17,311 bases of DNA from CAYVQU01 sp964453155 (GCA_964453155.1 CAYVQU010000107.1:1-17311); one strand, 5' to 3'. Shown: positions 1 through 6,778, numbered from the stretch's first letter. Notes: generated from the letters alone by a model not told the origin. A program made the numbers and translations.

Positions 1-57
1 TGCTCAGTTTGGACTGGTTTACCATGTTCACCCCTTATTGTGAATAGACTCTATATT

Positions 58-103
58 CAGCTCGAAGGGCTTGAGCTGTTAGCCTGGACATTGATGTCGA
101 GGC
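58..103. other. Two small inverted repeats downstream of surE
   Basis: CAGCTC at 58-63 pairs with GAGCTG at 73-78, with a further AAG/CTT inside. A second element pairs GACAT (87-91) with ATGTC (94-98), flanked by GCC (82-84) and GGC (101-103). They lie just past the surE stop on the minus strand and could mark its transcript end, but no T-run follows, so I do not call a terminator. Nothing else is recognisable in positions 1-120. Confidence 0.3.
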
Positions 104-120
104 GGTTTGTCTGGCTAAAT

Positions 121-939
121 CTAACCTCGTAACAACTTCTCAAATTCCCCCAAATCGATTCGCGCGGTCATATCTAAACTGATTGGTGTGACAGACACAA
201 CTTTCTTTACCATTACCGCATGCACATCCGTTCCTGGGAGGGATTCGATCATCTTTGGCGAATACCGATAACCAATACCACCGGGTTGGCTCCAATCGCG
301 GTCTTGGTCCACTTCACTTTCGAATAAACGGACCCTCGAAATACGGGTTACTTCCCAATCAGTCTCTTTGGTGGCAGAAATTGGAATGTCGATTTTTAGC
401 ACATCAACATCAGAGGGGAAGGATTGCTTCAATACCATTTCCCCAAATAGTTTCGTAAAGTGAGCTGCAACCGAGAAATCGACTTCATCGGAGTGGGAAT
501 AGTGATGTTCCATCTCAGTTTCTCGCGAGATGGCCAATGCGGGGATGCCGATGGCTGCAGCTTCTAAGGCGGCTCCCACGGTTCCTGATACCGTGATGCC
601 CGTCCCTAAATTTTCGCCAAAATTGATCCCTGACACAACAAGATCAGGGAGTTCAGGCATGATTTCCAACGCCCCATGCAACACAGCTTGGGCTGGAGAA
701 CCTCCCACTGAATAAGTCGTCCATTCTTTCTGGTTAACTAGGACGATTTTGGGCGTAATGATGCCATCTGAAGTAGATGGTAAACTCCGACCCGCGCCTG
801 AATATTGTTCCCGAGGGGCAACTACGGTGACAAACCCCAACTCTTCTAGCACACTGGCGGCCGACCACAGGCCTGGTGACTGAATACCATCATCATTGGT
901 TAGCAAAATTTGGATTTTAGCTGATTTTTTTTCACTCAC
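121..939 (-). CDS. surE: 5'/3'-nucleotidase SurE
   Basis: SurE is a metal-dependent phosphatase that removes phosphate from nucleoside 5'- and 3'-monophosphates in the cytoplasm and is linked to survival in stationary phase. The 272-residue protein has the family's acidic metal motif NDDG at residues 15-18, the YSGAGRS stretch with Ser47, and the glycine-rich SGINFGENLG segment from 103 with Asn106. The open frame runs upstream to 1035, but that would put the start inside the tRNA-Arg gene. I choose the GTG at 939, which has GGGAG eight bases upstream and gives a short lead-in before the first strand (KIQILLTNDDG). It sits only 24 bases past the tRNA terminator, with no room for a good promoter, so it is probably read by leakage from the tRNA unit or from a promoter inside it. 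Family certain, start likely. Confidence 0.93.
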   Translation of the reverse strand: MSEKKSAKIQILLTNDDGIQSPGLWSAASVLEELGFVTVVAPREQYSGAGRSLPSTSDGIITPKIVLVNQKEWTTYSVGGSPAQAVLHGALEIMPELPDLVVSGINFGENLGTGITVSGTVGAALEAAAIGIPALAISRETEMEHHYSHSDEVDFSVAAHFTKLFGEMVLKQSFPSDVDVLKIDIPISATKETDWEVTRISRVRLFESEVDQDRDWSQPGGIGYRYSPKMIESLPGTDVHAVMVKKVVSVTPISLDMTARIDLGEFEKLLRG

Positions 940-962
940 TCTATTTACTCCCACAAGGTATG

Positions 963-990
963 AAAAAAGGAGCGGGAAATCCGCTCCTTT
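963..990 (-). terminator. Intrinsic terminator of the tRNA operon
   Basis: Positions 966-975 and 981-990 form a perfect 10-bp stem around a 5-base loop (976-980). Read on the minus strand the stem is AAAGGAGCGG / CCGCTCCTTT and runs into six T residues. It lies four bases beyond the 3' end of tRNA-Arg and just before surE. Confidence 0.85.
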
Positions 991-993
991 AGG

Positions 994-1066
994 CGCCCTC
1001 GGTGCGACTCGAACGCACGACCCCTTAGTCCGCAACCAAGTGCTCTATCCACTGAGCTACGAGGGC
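994..1066 (-). tRNA. tRNA-Arg, anticodon GCG
   Basis: The reverse complement folds as a complete cloverleaf: acceptor GCCCTCG (1060-1066) with CGAGGGC (995-1001), D arm GCTC/GAGC, anticodon stem CTTGG/CTAAG around loop TTGCGGA, T arm GTGCG/CGCAC with TTCGAGT. The discriminator is G and CCA is not encoded (CCT follows). The D loop has the GGA expected of Arg tRNAs (A20). The anticodon is GCG, reading CGC and CGU, in place of the usual bacterial ACG that is edited to inosine. It lies one base after the preceding tRNA-Ser, in the same transcript. Confidence 0.92.
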
Positions 1067-1067
1067 A

Positions 1068-1160
1068 TGGCGGGGAGGGTGGGATTCGAACCCACGGTAG
1101 AGCTAAAAACCCTACAACCACTTAGCAGGCGGCCCCAATCAACCACTCTGGCACCTCCCC
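1068..1160 (-). tRNA. tRNA-Ser, anticodon GCT
   Basis: Class II tRNA with acceptor GGGGAGG (1154-1160) pairing with CCTCCCC (1072-1078), discriminator G and an encoded CCA (1068-1070). The anticodon loop is CTGCTAA, giving GCT, which reads AGC/AGU serine codons. A long variable arm (TGTAGGG...CTCTACC) confirms serine. The mature end is one base from the start of tRNA-Arg, so the processing sites nearly touch. Confidence 0.95.
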
Positions 1161-1183
1161 GAGGTTTATCTAGATTGTTAATC

Positions 1184-1271
1184 TGGCGGAGGGAGTGGGA
1201 TTCGAACCCACGATGGATTGCTCCATACCGGTTTTCAAGACCGGCGCCTTCGTCCACTCGGCCATCCCTCC
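1184..1271 (-). tRNA. tRNA-Ser, anticodon TGA
   Basis: Class II tRNA with acceptor GGAGGGA (1265-1271) pairing with TCCCTCC (1188-1194), discriminator G and an encoded CCA at 1184-1186. The anticodon stem CCGGT/ACCGG encloses CTTGAAA, so the anticodon is TGA, decoding UCN serine codons. The long variable arm is TATGGAGCAATCCATC. It is the first gene of the three-tRNA unit. Confidence 0.96.
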
Positions 1272-1310
1272 GGTTTCGTGGGTAAGGGGAACCCCTCCCA
1301 AGCGGGTTGG

Positions 1311-1339
1311 ATTTTACCACAGGGTATAGGCGGATGCAA
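1311..1339 (-). promoter_or_regulatory. Sigma70-type promoter of the tRNA operon
   Basis: On the minus strand a -35 TTGCAT (1334-1339) and a -10 TAAAAT (1311-1316) are separated by exactly 17 bases, about 35 bases upstream of the tRNA-Ser(TGA) 5' end. Confidence 0.7.
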
Positions 1340-1364
1340 TACAAATTTTGGCTAAACGGTTCCC

Positions 1365-1393
1365 TTGACCAAACCCGGTTTACACGCTAAAAT
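1365..1393 (+). promoter_or_regulatory. Sigma70-type promoter of ffh
   Basis: -35 TTGACC (1365-1370) and -10 TAAAAT (1388-1393) are 17 bases apart. This predicts a start near 1400, giving an ffh leader of about 170 bases. It is divergent from the tRNA promoter, and the two -35 boxes are only 25 bases apart. Confidence 0.75.
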
Positions 1394-1399
1394 GCGTCC

Positions 1400-1549
1400 T
1401 TGCGGCTGGCCGGTAAGACGAGGTGCCAGCCGCAATTTTGATGTCTATGGCCGGGTTGTGCGGTTTGTGCTTGAATTAAAATTCAAAAGATTTCCCGCAC
1501 AACCTTGAGAAAATTTTGGTTTGATCTTGTCTTTTCTGCCAAAATTTTC
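1400..1549 (+). promoter_or_regulatory. Structured leader of ffh with three hairpins
   Basis: Three successive perfect inverted repeats fill the space between the predicted start and the ffh ATG. H1: 1400-1410 with 1425-1435 (11 bp, GC-rich, 14-base loop), followed by TTTT at 1436-1439. H2: 1454-1463 with 1495-1504 (10 bp), enclosing a smaller stem 1471-1477/1480-1486. H3: 1509-1519 with 1539-1549 (11 bp, AT-rich). H1 begins at the predicted first transcribed base and is terminator-like, so attenuation or 5'-end protection is possible. It does not match a known riboswitch that I recognise, and it lacks the conserved apical loop of SRP RNA. Confidence 0.6.
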
Positions 1550-1570
1550 TTTGAAGAATTCTGTTGACCA

Positions 1571-2893
1571 ATGTTTGAGAATTTAACCGAGCGTCTCAAT
1601 TCTACTTTTGATAAACTGCGCCGGCGCGGGAAACTTTCTGAGAAAGATGTTGATGCCGCGATGCGTGAAGTTCGCATGGCTTTATTGGAAGCCGATGTGC
1701 ACTTTAAAGTAGTAAAAGATTTTGTGGCCCGAGTGCGCGAACGTTCAGTCGGGCATGAGGTCTCGAAGGCGCTTAATCCTGGTCAGCAGGTCGTTAAAAT
1801 TGTCAATGAAGAATTGATCGGTACCCTGGGTGAACCGGAACCCCTGAATTTACGCGGCCAGCGCCCCCATGTGATCATGATGGTTGGTTTGCAAGGTTCA
1901 GGTAAAACTACCCATACCGGAAAATTGGCTAAAGTACTGCGCAGTCAGGGCGAGCGCGTCCTAATGGTTGCTGCGGACCCCTATCGTCCCGCGGCAGTCC
2001 AACAATTGCAGACTTTGGGCGAACGGCTCGGGGTTGAAGTTTTCACCGAACCCGGCGTAGCCCCACCCAAATTGGCCCAAAACGCGGTCCAACGCGCCCA
2101 ACGCGGTGGCTTTAGCACCGTCATCCTCGACACCGCCGGCCGATCCCAACTGGACGATGAGTTGATGACCGAAATCATGGCCATCGACCAGAAAGTGGAT
2201 TTGGCTGAAATTCTCCTCGTCGTGGATGCCATGATTGGTCAAGAATCGGTTAATATTGCCCAGGGTTTCCGGGAGGCGGTCCCCATTACGGGGCTGGTTC
2301 TCACCAAAATGGATGGGGATGCCCGCGGGGGCGCGGCGATATCCATTCGGTCAGTTACCGGTGTGCCAATTAAGTATCTTGGTACCGGTGAAGGTTTAGA
2401 TGCCCTGGAAGTTTTCGATCCTAATCGCTTGTCCTCCCGCATTTTGGGCATGGGCGACGTTATCGGTTTGATCGAAGCTGCCGAGGCGAATCTAGATACT
2501 GAAGTTGCGCAACGCCAGGCCGAACGAATGATGGCTGGCGAGTTTACATTAGAAGATTTTGCTGAACAATTATCTCAGGTCCGCAAGATGGGGCCAATTG
2601 GACAGCTTTTAGACATGCTCCCTGGGGGCATGGGACAGATGGCGCGCGAGGTTGATCCCCGCGAGGCTGAGTCATCCCTCAAAATGACGGAAGCCATCCT
2701 CAGTTCCATGACCAAAGCGGAGCGTCGAAAACCGAAAATTCTGAATGCCAGCCGTCGACGAAGGATCGCGGCCGGGTCTGGGACCCAGGTTCAGGATGTC
2801 AACCGGTTACTGAAACAATATCGAGAAGCCCGCCGCATGTTCAAGACTTTACGCAAGTCTGGCATGCGCGGTTTACCAAATCTCTTTGGGTAA
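1571..2893 (+). CDS. ffh: Signal recognition particle protein Ffh
   Basis: Ffh is the GTPase of the signal recognition particle. With SRP RNA it binds signal sequences emerging from the ribosome and delivers the complex to FtsY at the membrane. The 440-residue protein opens with the typical MFENLTERL. It has an N helical bundle (about 1-95), then a G domain with P-loop GLQGSGKTT at 106-114, DTAGR at 187-191 and TKMDGDARGG at 245-254. A methionine-rich M domain runs from about 296 to the end (for example residues coded around 2580-2650). Length is close to the usual 450. The ribosome-binding site is weak (GAAGAA at 1553-1558, 12 bases from the ATG) and sits directly after leader hairpin H3. 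It heads a plus-strand run with rpsP, khpA and rimM, and no terminator separates it from rpsP. Confidence 0.97.
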   Translation: MFENLTERLNSTFDKLRRRGKLSEKDVDAAMREVRMALLEADVHFKVVKDFVARVRERSVGHEVSKALNPGQQVVKIVNEELIGTLGEPEPLNLRGQRPHVIMMVGLQGSGKTTHTGKLAKVLRSQGERVLMVAADPYRPAAVQQLQTLGERLGVEVFTEPGVAPPKLAQNAVQRAQRGGFSTVILDTAGRSQLDDELMTEIMAIDQKVDLAEILLVVDAMIGQESVNIAQGFREAVPITGLVLTKMDGDARGGAAISIRSVTGVPIKYLGTGEGLDALEVFDPNRLSSRILGMGDVIGLIEAAEANLDTEVAQRQAERMMAGEFTLEDFAEQLSQVRKMGPIGQLLDMLPGGMGQMAREVDPREAESSLKMTEAILSSMTKAERRKPKILNASRRRRIAAGSGTQVQDVNRLLKQYREARRMFKTLRKSGMRGLPNLFG

Positions 2894-2978
2894 AACGAAC
2901 AGTCGCAAACCCCGCGCTCCCTTCAGCGTCCTCCCTCTCTTAGTTTGTTGACTGGACGATAGCCTGAAACACAATCTT

Positions 2979-3007
2979 GATATCTCACCAAATTCTATAG
3001 AGATATC
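2979..3007. promoter_or_regulatory. Inverted repeat upstream of rpsP
   Basis: GATATCTC (2979-2986) is repeated inverted as GAGATATC (3000-3007) around 13 bases, ending 29 bases before the rpsP ATG. It could fold in the ffh-rpsP transcript or act as a protein site. No convincing promoter or terminator was found in the 143-base gap; the best -35 (TTGACT at 2949-2954) lacks a -10. Confidence 0.4.
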
Positions 3008-3036
3008 GAATATCTGTAATTGAAGGAGACAGATTC

Positions 3037-3426
3037 ATGGTACGTTTACGATTGCGCCGAGTAGGTGCCCCCAAGCAGCCGAGTTATCGCATTGTGGCTG
3101 CAAGTAAAGAAGCCCCCCGTGATGGGAAATTCCTGGAAGTGGTTGGATTCTACAACCCCCGCACTGAACCGGCTACAATCCATTTCCAAGAAGATCGCGT
3201 GTATCACTGGTTGAGCGTTGGTGCTCAACCCTCTGATGCGGTTGCCCGGTTGCTCGATCAGATGGGCACCAAAGAACGCTTTGAGCGTTTCAAAGCGGGT
3301 GAGGATGTCGACAAATTGATGGCCGAAGCCGAAGCTGCCGAAGCTGCTCGCAATGTTGACCCCAAAACCCGCCGCGACACCCCCGTCGCCAAGGAAAAGA
3401 AAGCAGCTGAAGAGGCTGAAGCCTAA
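3037..3426 (+). CDS. rpsP: 30S ribosomal protein S16
   Basis: S16 binds 16S rRNA and is needed for early 30S assembly. The first ~85 residues are canonical: MVRLRLRRVGAPKQPSYRIV at the N-terminus, then a GFYNPRTEPA loop and a WLSVGAQPSDAVARLL helix. The protein is 129 residues against the usual 80-90. The extra tail (from about residue 95) is rich in Ala, Glu and Lys and of low complexity, probably unstructured or a charged helix. GGAG at 3025-3028 lies eight bases before the ATG. It keeps the common linkage to rimM, but khpA intervenes, and trmD and rplS of the Escherichia coli operon are absent. Confidence 0.96.
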   Translation: MVRLRLRRVGAPKQPSYRIVAASKEAPRDGKFLEVVGFYNPRTEPATIHFQEDRVYHWLSVGAQPSDAVARLLDQMGTKERFERFKAGEDVDKLMAEAEAAEAARNVDPKTRRDTPVAKEKKAAEEAEA

Positions 3427-3515
3427 TCCTTTTCATCTCTTTGGTGATATTTCACCTTGAACCAGTTCCCGTATAGCCGTAGGGTTAGCGGGTTCAAATG
3501 CTCAGGAGGTGTTGT

Positions 3516-3752
3516 GTGAAGGATTTAATCGATTTTATTGCTCGCTCTTTGGTGGATGATCCTGAAGAAGTCCACATTGAGAAAAGCAGCCGGGGTCCAT
3601 CTGTTCATTTTGACCTGATGGTGGCCAAGGAAGATATGGGCCGCGTCATTGGTAAAGGTGGCCGGGTAGCCAACGCGATGCGGAGTTTATTACGCGTCGC
3701 CGCCGCGCGGGAAGGCAAACGAGCCTCCCTCGATATCGTTGACCCCGATTGA
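3516..3752 (+). CDS. khpA: KH-domain RNA-binding protein KhpA
   Basis: KhpA is a small single-KH RNA-binding protein that, in Gram-positive bacteria, works with KhpB and affects cell division and small-RNA metabolism. The product is 78 residues, the family's normal size: a lead helix (KDLIDFIARSLVDDPEEV) and the KH GxxG loop in VIGKGGRVANAMR. The open frame also has an ATG at 3498, but that would encode the Shine-Dalgarno itself as LRRCC. I choose GTG at 3516, with AGGAGG seven bases upstream and the typical (M)KDLI start. Its stop overlaps the next start by one base (TGATG), so rimM is probably translationally coupled. A short hairpin GGTGA/TCACC at 3443-3456 precedes it. Confidence 0.92.
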   Translation: MKDLIDFIARSLVDDPEEVHIEKSSRGPSVHFDLMVAKEDMGRVIGKGGRVANAMRSLLRVAAAREGKRASLDIVDPD

Positions 3753-4312
3753 TGGCTCAGAAGCATTCTTTTTCGATGCAAGATCAAAACTCCGGCTCGA
3801 TGGATAACCACGAGCCGGAGTTCTTGGCTGTAGGGAAGTTTCGCCGTCCGCATGGGGTGCGCGGTGAAATTGTGATGTCGGTGTGGACCGAATTCCCCGA
3901 ACGCCTGGAACCGGGAATAAAAATTTATGTAGGGGATGAATATATTCCATACCATATTCGCAGCGTGCGTTGCCATCGGGATGATCTTTTGGTCGCTTTG
4001 AATGAGTTTGACAATCGTGAAGAGGTTGGCGGTCTACGAAATCAAATTGTCAGTGTGCCTGCTGCCGACCTGCCCGAGTTGGATGATGGCGAAATTTATT
4101 TACACCAAATTATTGGGATGACGGTAATCAATAGCGAGGATGATCAAAACTTGGGTCGAATCGTAGAAATTATTGAAACCGGCGCGAATGATGTTTATAT
4201 TGTTCGGCCTACTACCGGCAGTGAGTTGCTGCTTCCTGCGATCGAGGATGTAATCCTGGCGATTGATCTGGAGACACAAGAAATTCTGGTTAAACTTTTA
4301 CCAGGGTTATAG
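3752..4312 (+). CDS. rimM: 16S rRNA processing protein RimM
   Basis: RimM binds S19 and promotes maturation of the 30S head. The N-terminal barrel begins at FLAVGKFRRPHGVRGE (about residues 24-39), and the PRC barrel covers the C-terminal half (GEIYLHQIIGM ... LLLPAIEDVI). Three in-frame starts are possible: ATG 3752, overlapping the khpA stop; ATG 3776; and ATG 3800. The first gives 186 residues with a poorly conserved 23-residue lead; the last gives 170 residues with the length most usual before the VGK motif. None has a clear Shine-Dalgarno. I keep 3752 because of the TGATG coupling, but 3800 is a real alternative, and it lies in the loop of a strong hairpin. After the stop a 5-bp GGGCA/TGCCC hairpin (4314-4326) lacks a T-run. 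Confidence 0.93.
   Translation: MAQKHSFSMQDQNSGSMDNHEPEFLAVGKFRRPHGVRGEIVMSVWTEFPERLEPGIKIYVGDEYIPYHIRSVRCHRDDLLVALNEFDNREEVGGLRNQIVSVPAADLPELDDGEIYLHQIIGMTVINSEDDQNLGRIVEIIETGANDVYIVRPTTGSELLLPAIEDVILAIDLETQEILVKLLPGL
3788..3822 (+). promoter_or_regulatory. 12-bp hairpin around an internal rimM start codon
   Basis: AACTCCGGCTCG (3788-3799) pairs perfectly with CGAGCCGGAGTT (3811-3822). The 11-base loop can add three pairs (TGG 3801-3803 with CCA 3808-3810), leaving an ATAA tetraloop. The in-frame ATG at 3800-3802 sits at the top of the stem. If that ATG is used, the structure would cover its ribosome-binding region. Confidence 0.55.
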
Positions 4313-4412
4313 GGGGCATTGTGCCCGGACATTGATGGGGCAGGATGTTGCGATTACAATAATTATATTAATGAAATAGCGGGATTATTTACACTATAAA
4401 ATCAAACTCGCC

Positions 4413-4442
4413 TTGACATCTCAGAAATCCATATGGTATTCT
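4413..4442 (+). promoter_or_regulatory. Sigma70-type promoter of dprA
   Basis: A consensus -35 TTGACA (4413-4418) is followed after 18 bases by TATTCT (4437-4442). The predicted start near 4449 lies downstream of the first ATG of the open frame (4433), which supports the later GTG start for dprA. Confidence 0.65.
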
Positions 4443-4513
4443 CTGGCACGCTTTGGCTGGCGGGTAGAGATCCAGTCGATCTATTCATCCAACGTGAGGA
4501 ACGGGGGTTGGTT

Positions 4514-5629
4514 GTGAACAATAATCGAAAATATTGGGTTGGATTCAACCTGGTAAAAGGAATTGGTGCGGTTCGTCTTAAGAAGTTGCTGACTGCGTTT
4601 GGCAGTATCGAAGCAGCCTGGGAAGCATCTCCAAAAGCATTACGGGAGATTGGTTTGCAGGCGAAATTGATTGAAAACCTGCAACAAGCTCGGACCAATA
4701 TCTCTTTAGATGTTATTTTGAGCCAGATTCAGTCTCAAGGTATTCGGGTGTTGACTTGGGACGATGAAGATTATCCTGCTCGTTTGAATGAAATCTCAAA
4801 CCCGCCCCCGGTACTTTACGTCCAAGGGACTTACATACCCTCCGATGAATGGGCTGTGGCGGTGGTAGGCACCCGGCGGATCACTCCATATGGTCGCCAG
4901 GTCACGGAGCGAATTGTGACCAAATTAGCTCAAGCTGGAGTGACAGTTATCAGCGGTCTGGCCCGCGGCATCGACGGCGTTGCCCATAAGATCGCCCTTG
5001 AGACGGGGGGTCGCACCTTAGCAGTATTGGGTTCGGGCGTTGATCGGATTTACCCGCCCGAACATCGGAAATTGGCCGTTCAAGTTGCTGAAAATGGCGC
5101 GTTGATAAGCGATTATGCTCCCGGTACGCCGCCAGAAGCGTCAAATTTCCCACCCCGAAACCGACTCATTGCGGGTTTGTCCATGGCGACCATTGTAGTC
5201 GAAGCGGATAAACGCAGCGGGGCTTTGATTACGGCCAATTTTGCTAACGATCAGGGTCGAGATGTTTTTGCTGTACCCGGCAGCGTTTTGTCTCCGCAAA
5301 GTCGCGGACCGAACCGTCTGATCCAGGACGGGGCCCGACCTTTGTTGAATCCCCAAGAGATCCTAGATGTGCTGGATTTAACTTTAGTCTCTGAGCATAA
5401 GGTTGCCCGGACAATATTGCCAGCTAACGCCATCGAGGCTCAACTTTTTGAAATCGTAGGGCATGAACCCTTACATATTGATGAAATTCGAGCCGAAACC
5501 AATCTCTCGATTGAAACAGTATCATCGAATTTGGCGATTATGGAACTCAAAGGGATGGTCAGGCAGGTTGGCGGGATGCGGTATACGGCCATCAAAGAGT
5601 CCGCGGCCAATTATGAAGTTAGTGAGTAA
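4514..5629 (+). CDS. dprA: DNA processing protein DprA
   Basis: DprA binds incoming single-stranded DNA during natural transformation and loads RecA; it is also widespread in bacteria not known to be competent. From GTG 4514 the protein is 371 residues. It has a helical/helix-hairpin-helix N-terminus (GIGAVRLKKLLTAFGS, 16-31), a Rossmann-like core (about 80-290) with VVGTRRITPYGR at 118-128, SGLARGIDG at 147-155, LGSGVDRIYPPEH at 172-184 and the FPPRNRLIAGLS segment at 212-223, and a C-terminal winged helix (about 308-360). The frame extends back to ATG 4433, but those 27 residues match no family sequence and overlap the promoter. The GTG gives the usual N-terminus, with GGGGG as a modest Shine-Dalgarno. 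manC follows after 57 bases. Confidence 0.95.
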   Translation: MNNNRKYWVGFNLVKGIGAVRLKKLLTAFGSIEAAWEASPKALREIGLQAKLIENLQQARTNISLDVILSQIQSQGIRVLTWDDEDYPARLNEISNPPPVLYVQGTYIPSDEWAVAVVGTRRITPYGRQVTERIVTKLAQAGVTVISGLARGIDGVAHKIALETGGRTLAVLGSGVDRIYPPEHRKLAVQVAENGALISDYAPGTPPEASNFPPRNRLIAGLSMATIVVEADKRSGALITANFANDQGRDVFAVPGSVLSPQSRGPNRLIQDGARPLLNPQEILDVLDLTLVSEHKVARTILPANAIEAQLFEIVGHEPLHIDEIRAETNLSIETVSSNLAIMELKGMVRQVGGMRYTAIKESAANYEVSE

Positions 5630-5686
5630 GCAGGTCAACATTACAAGCAAGTCATTGATAAAACCAGGACTGGATTTGGAGCGCAA

Positions 5687-6778
5687 ATGCTTGAAAATTT
5701 TTATGCTGTGATCATGGCTGGGGGAGGCGGGACGCGTTTATGGCCGTTATCTCGGAAAGATCGCCCGAAACAAATGCTCGATTTAATCGATGAACGATCT
5801 CTATTTCAAACTGCGGTCGCGCGGCTAGATGGGCTCTTCTCACCGGACCAAATTTTCGTGGTCACTGTAGCGGAGCAGGCCGCTGGTTTACAAACCCAAT
5901 GCCCCCAGATTCCAACTGAAAACTACTTACTTGAGCCTTTGCCCCGGGGCACAGCCTCTGTGGTTGGATTTGCTGCGGTTGCTCTTCAAAATCGCAACCC
6001 CAGTGCGACCATGGCAATCTTGACAGCAGATCACATTATTCAAAATGAAGATGATTTCCGGTCCGTATTGCGGTCGGCTTATGATGTTTCTCAAGAAAAC
6101 CATCTGGTTACATTGGGTATTACCCCCTCTTTTCCATCCACAGGATATGGATATATCCAACAAGGAGATTTGATTGGCGATTATCGCGGTAAGGAAGTTT
6201 ATGAGGCTGTCCGCTTCCGAGAGAAACCAGATGAAGCTACCGCGCAAGAAATGATTTCCACTGGCGATCACTCGTGGAATTCGGGGATGTTTGTGTGGCG
6301 AGTGGACACTGTAATGGGTGAGATTTCCAGACAAATGCCAGATTTGGACTCAAAGTTGGCTGAAATCGCTGAAAATTGGAACTCATCTCAAAGTCAGGGT
6401 GTGATTCAACGAGTCTGGCCGACAATTCAACCTGAAACTATCGATTACGGCATCATGGAAAACGCGCTCAACGTCGCCGTAATCCCCGCTCAGGATTTGG
6501 GCTGGAATGATGTTGGTAGTTGGGATGCCCTTTTTGACGTTCTCCCAGCTGACGATTCTGGCATGATCTCCAAGGGTGGGCACAATATCGCCATAAATTC
6601 GAACAACACTTTAGTTTACACAGATCAAAATGATCGTTTGATTGTGACGATTGGTGTAGATGATCTGGTGGTGGTCGATACTGGTGATGTGGTTTTGGTT
6701 TGTAAGAAAGATCAAGCCCAAGATGTGCGTCAGGTAGTTGGGCAGTTGAAACAATCAGAGAATAACGAATTCATTTAA
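5687..6778 (+). CDS. manC: Mannose-1-phosphate guanylyltransferase
   Basis: This enzyme makes GDP-mannose from mannose 1-phosphate and GTP, supplying mannosyl units for glycans and, through GDP-4-keto-6-deoxymannose, fucose or rhamnose. The 363-residue protein is the single-domain form, without the C-terminal phosphomannose isomerase cupin of larger homologues. Seen motifs are the nucleotidyltransferase signature AGGGGTRLWPLSR..RPKQ (11-29), TADH at 113-116, FREKP at 177-181, WNSGMF at 197-202 and NDVGSWD further on. GGAG lies seven bases before the ATG. No polysaccharide genes are nearby, so its product probably feeds a general GDP-mannose pool. It is likely co-transcribed with dprA, as the 57-base gap has no promoter that I can see. 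Confidence 0.93.
   Translation: MLENFYAVIMAGGGGTRLWPLSRKDRPKQMLDLIDERSLFQTAVARLDGLFSPDQIFVVTVAEQAAGLQTQCPQIPTENYLLEPLPRGTASVVGFAAVALQNRNPSATMAILTADHIIQNEDDFRSVLRSAYDVSQENHLVTLGITPSFPSTGYGYIQQGDLIGDYRGKEVYEAVRFREKPDEATAQEMISTGDHSWNSGMFVWRVDTVMGEISRQMPDLDSKLAEIAENWNSSQSQGVIQRVWPTIQPETIDYGIMENALNVAVIPAQDLGWNDVGSWDALFDVLPADDSGMISKGGHNIAINSNNTLVYTDQNDRLIVTIGVDDLVVVDTGDVVLVCKKDQAQDVRQVVGQLKQSENNEFI

Noticed and set aside
896..1285. Open frame of 129 codons on the plus strand
   Set aside because: It runs across the surE start, the terminator and all three tRNA genes; the protein-like text is tRNA read in the antisense direction.
1057..1344. Open frame of 95 codons on the minus strand
   Set aside because: It lies over the two tRNA-Ser genes and their promoter; no ribosome-binding site or recognisable domain.
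1400..1549. SRP (4.5S) RNA gene upstream of ffh
   Set aside because: The conserved apical GGAA-type loop and the flanking asymmetric motif of SRP RNA are not present; three separate stems do not match its single long hairpin.
3605..3976. Open frame of 123 codons opposite khpA and rimM
   Set aside because: Antisense shadow of two recognised genes, with no conserved features.
84..4338. Repeated 11-mer GGACATTGATG (86-96 and 4328-4338)
   Set aside because: Matches of this length are expected many times by chance in 17 kb.
4433..4513. N-terminal extension of DprA from ATG 4433
   Set aside because: It overlaps the -10 box of a good promoter, has no family match, and GTG 4514 gives the standard N-terminus.
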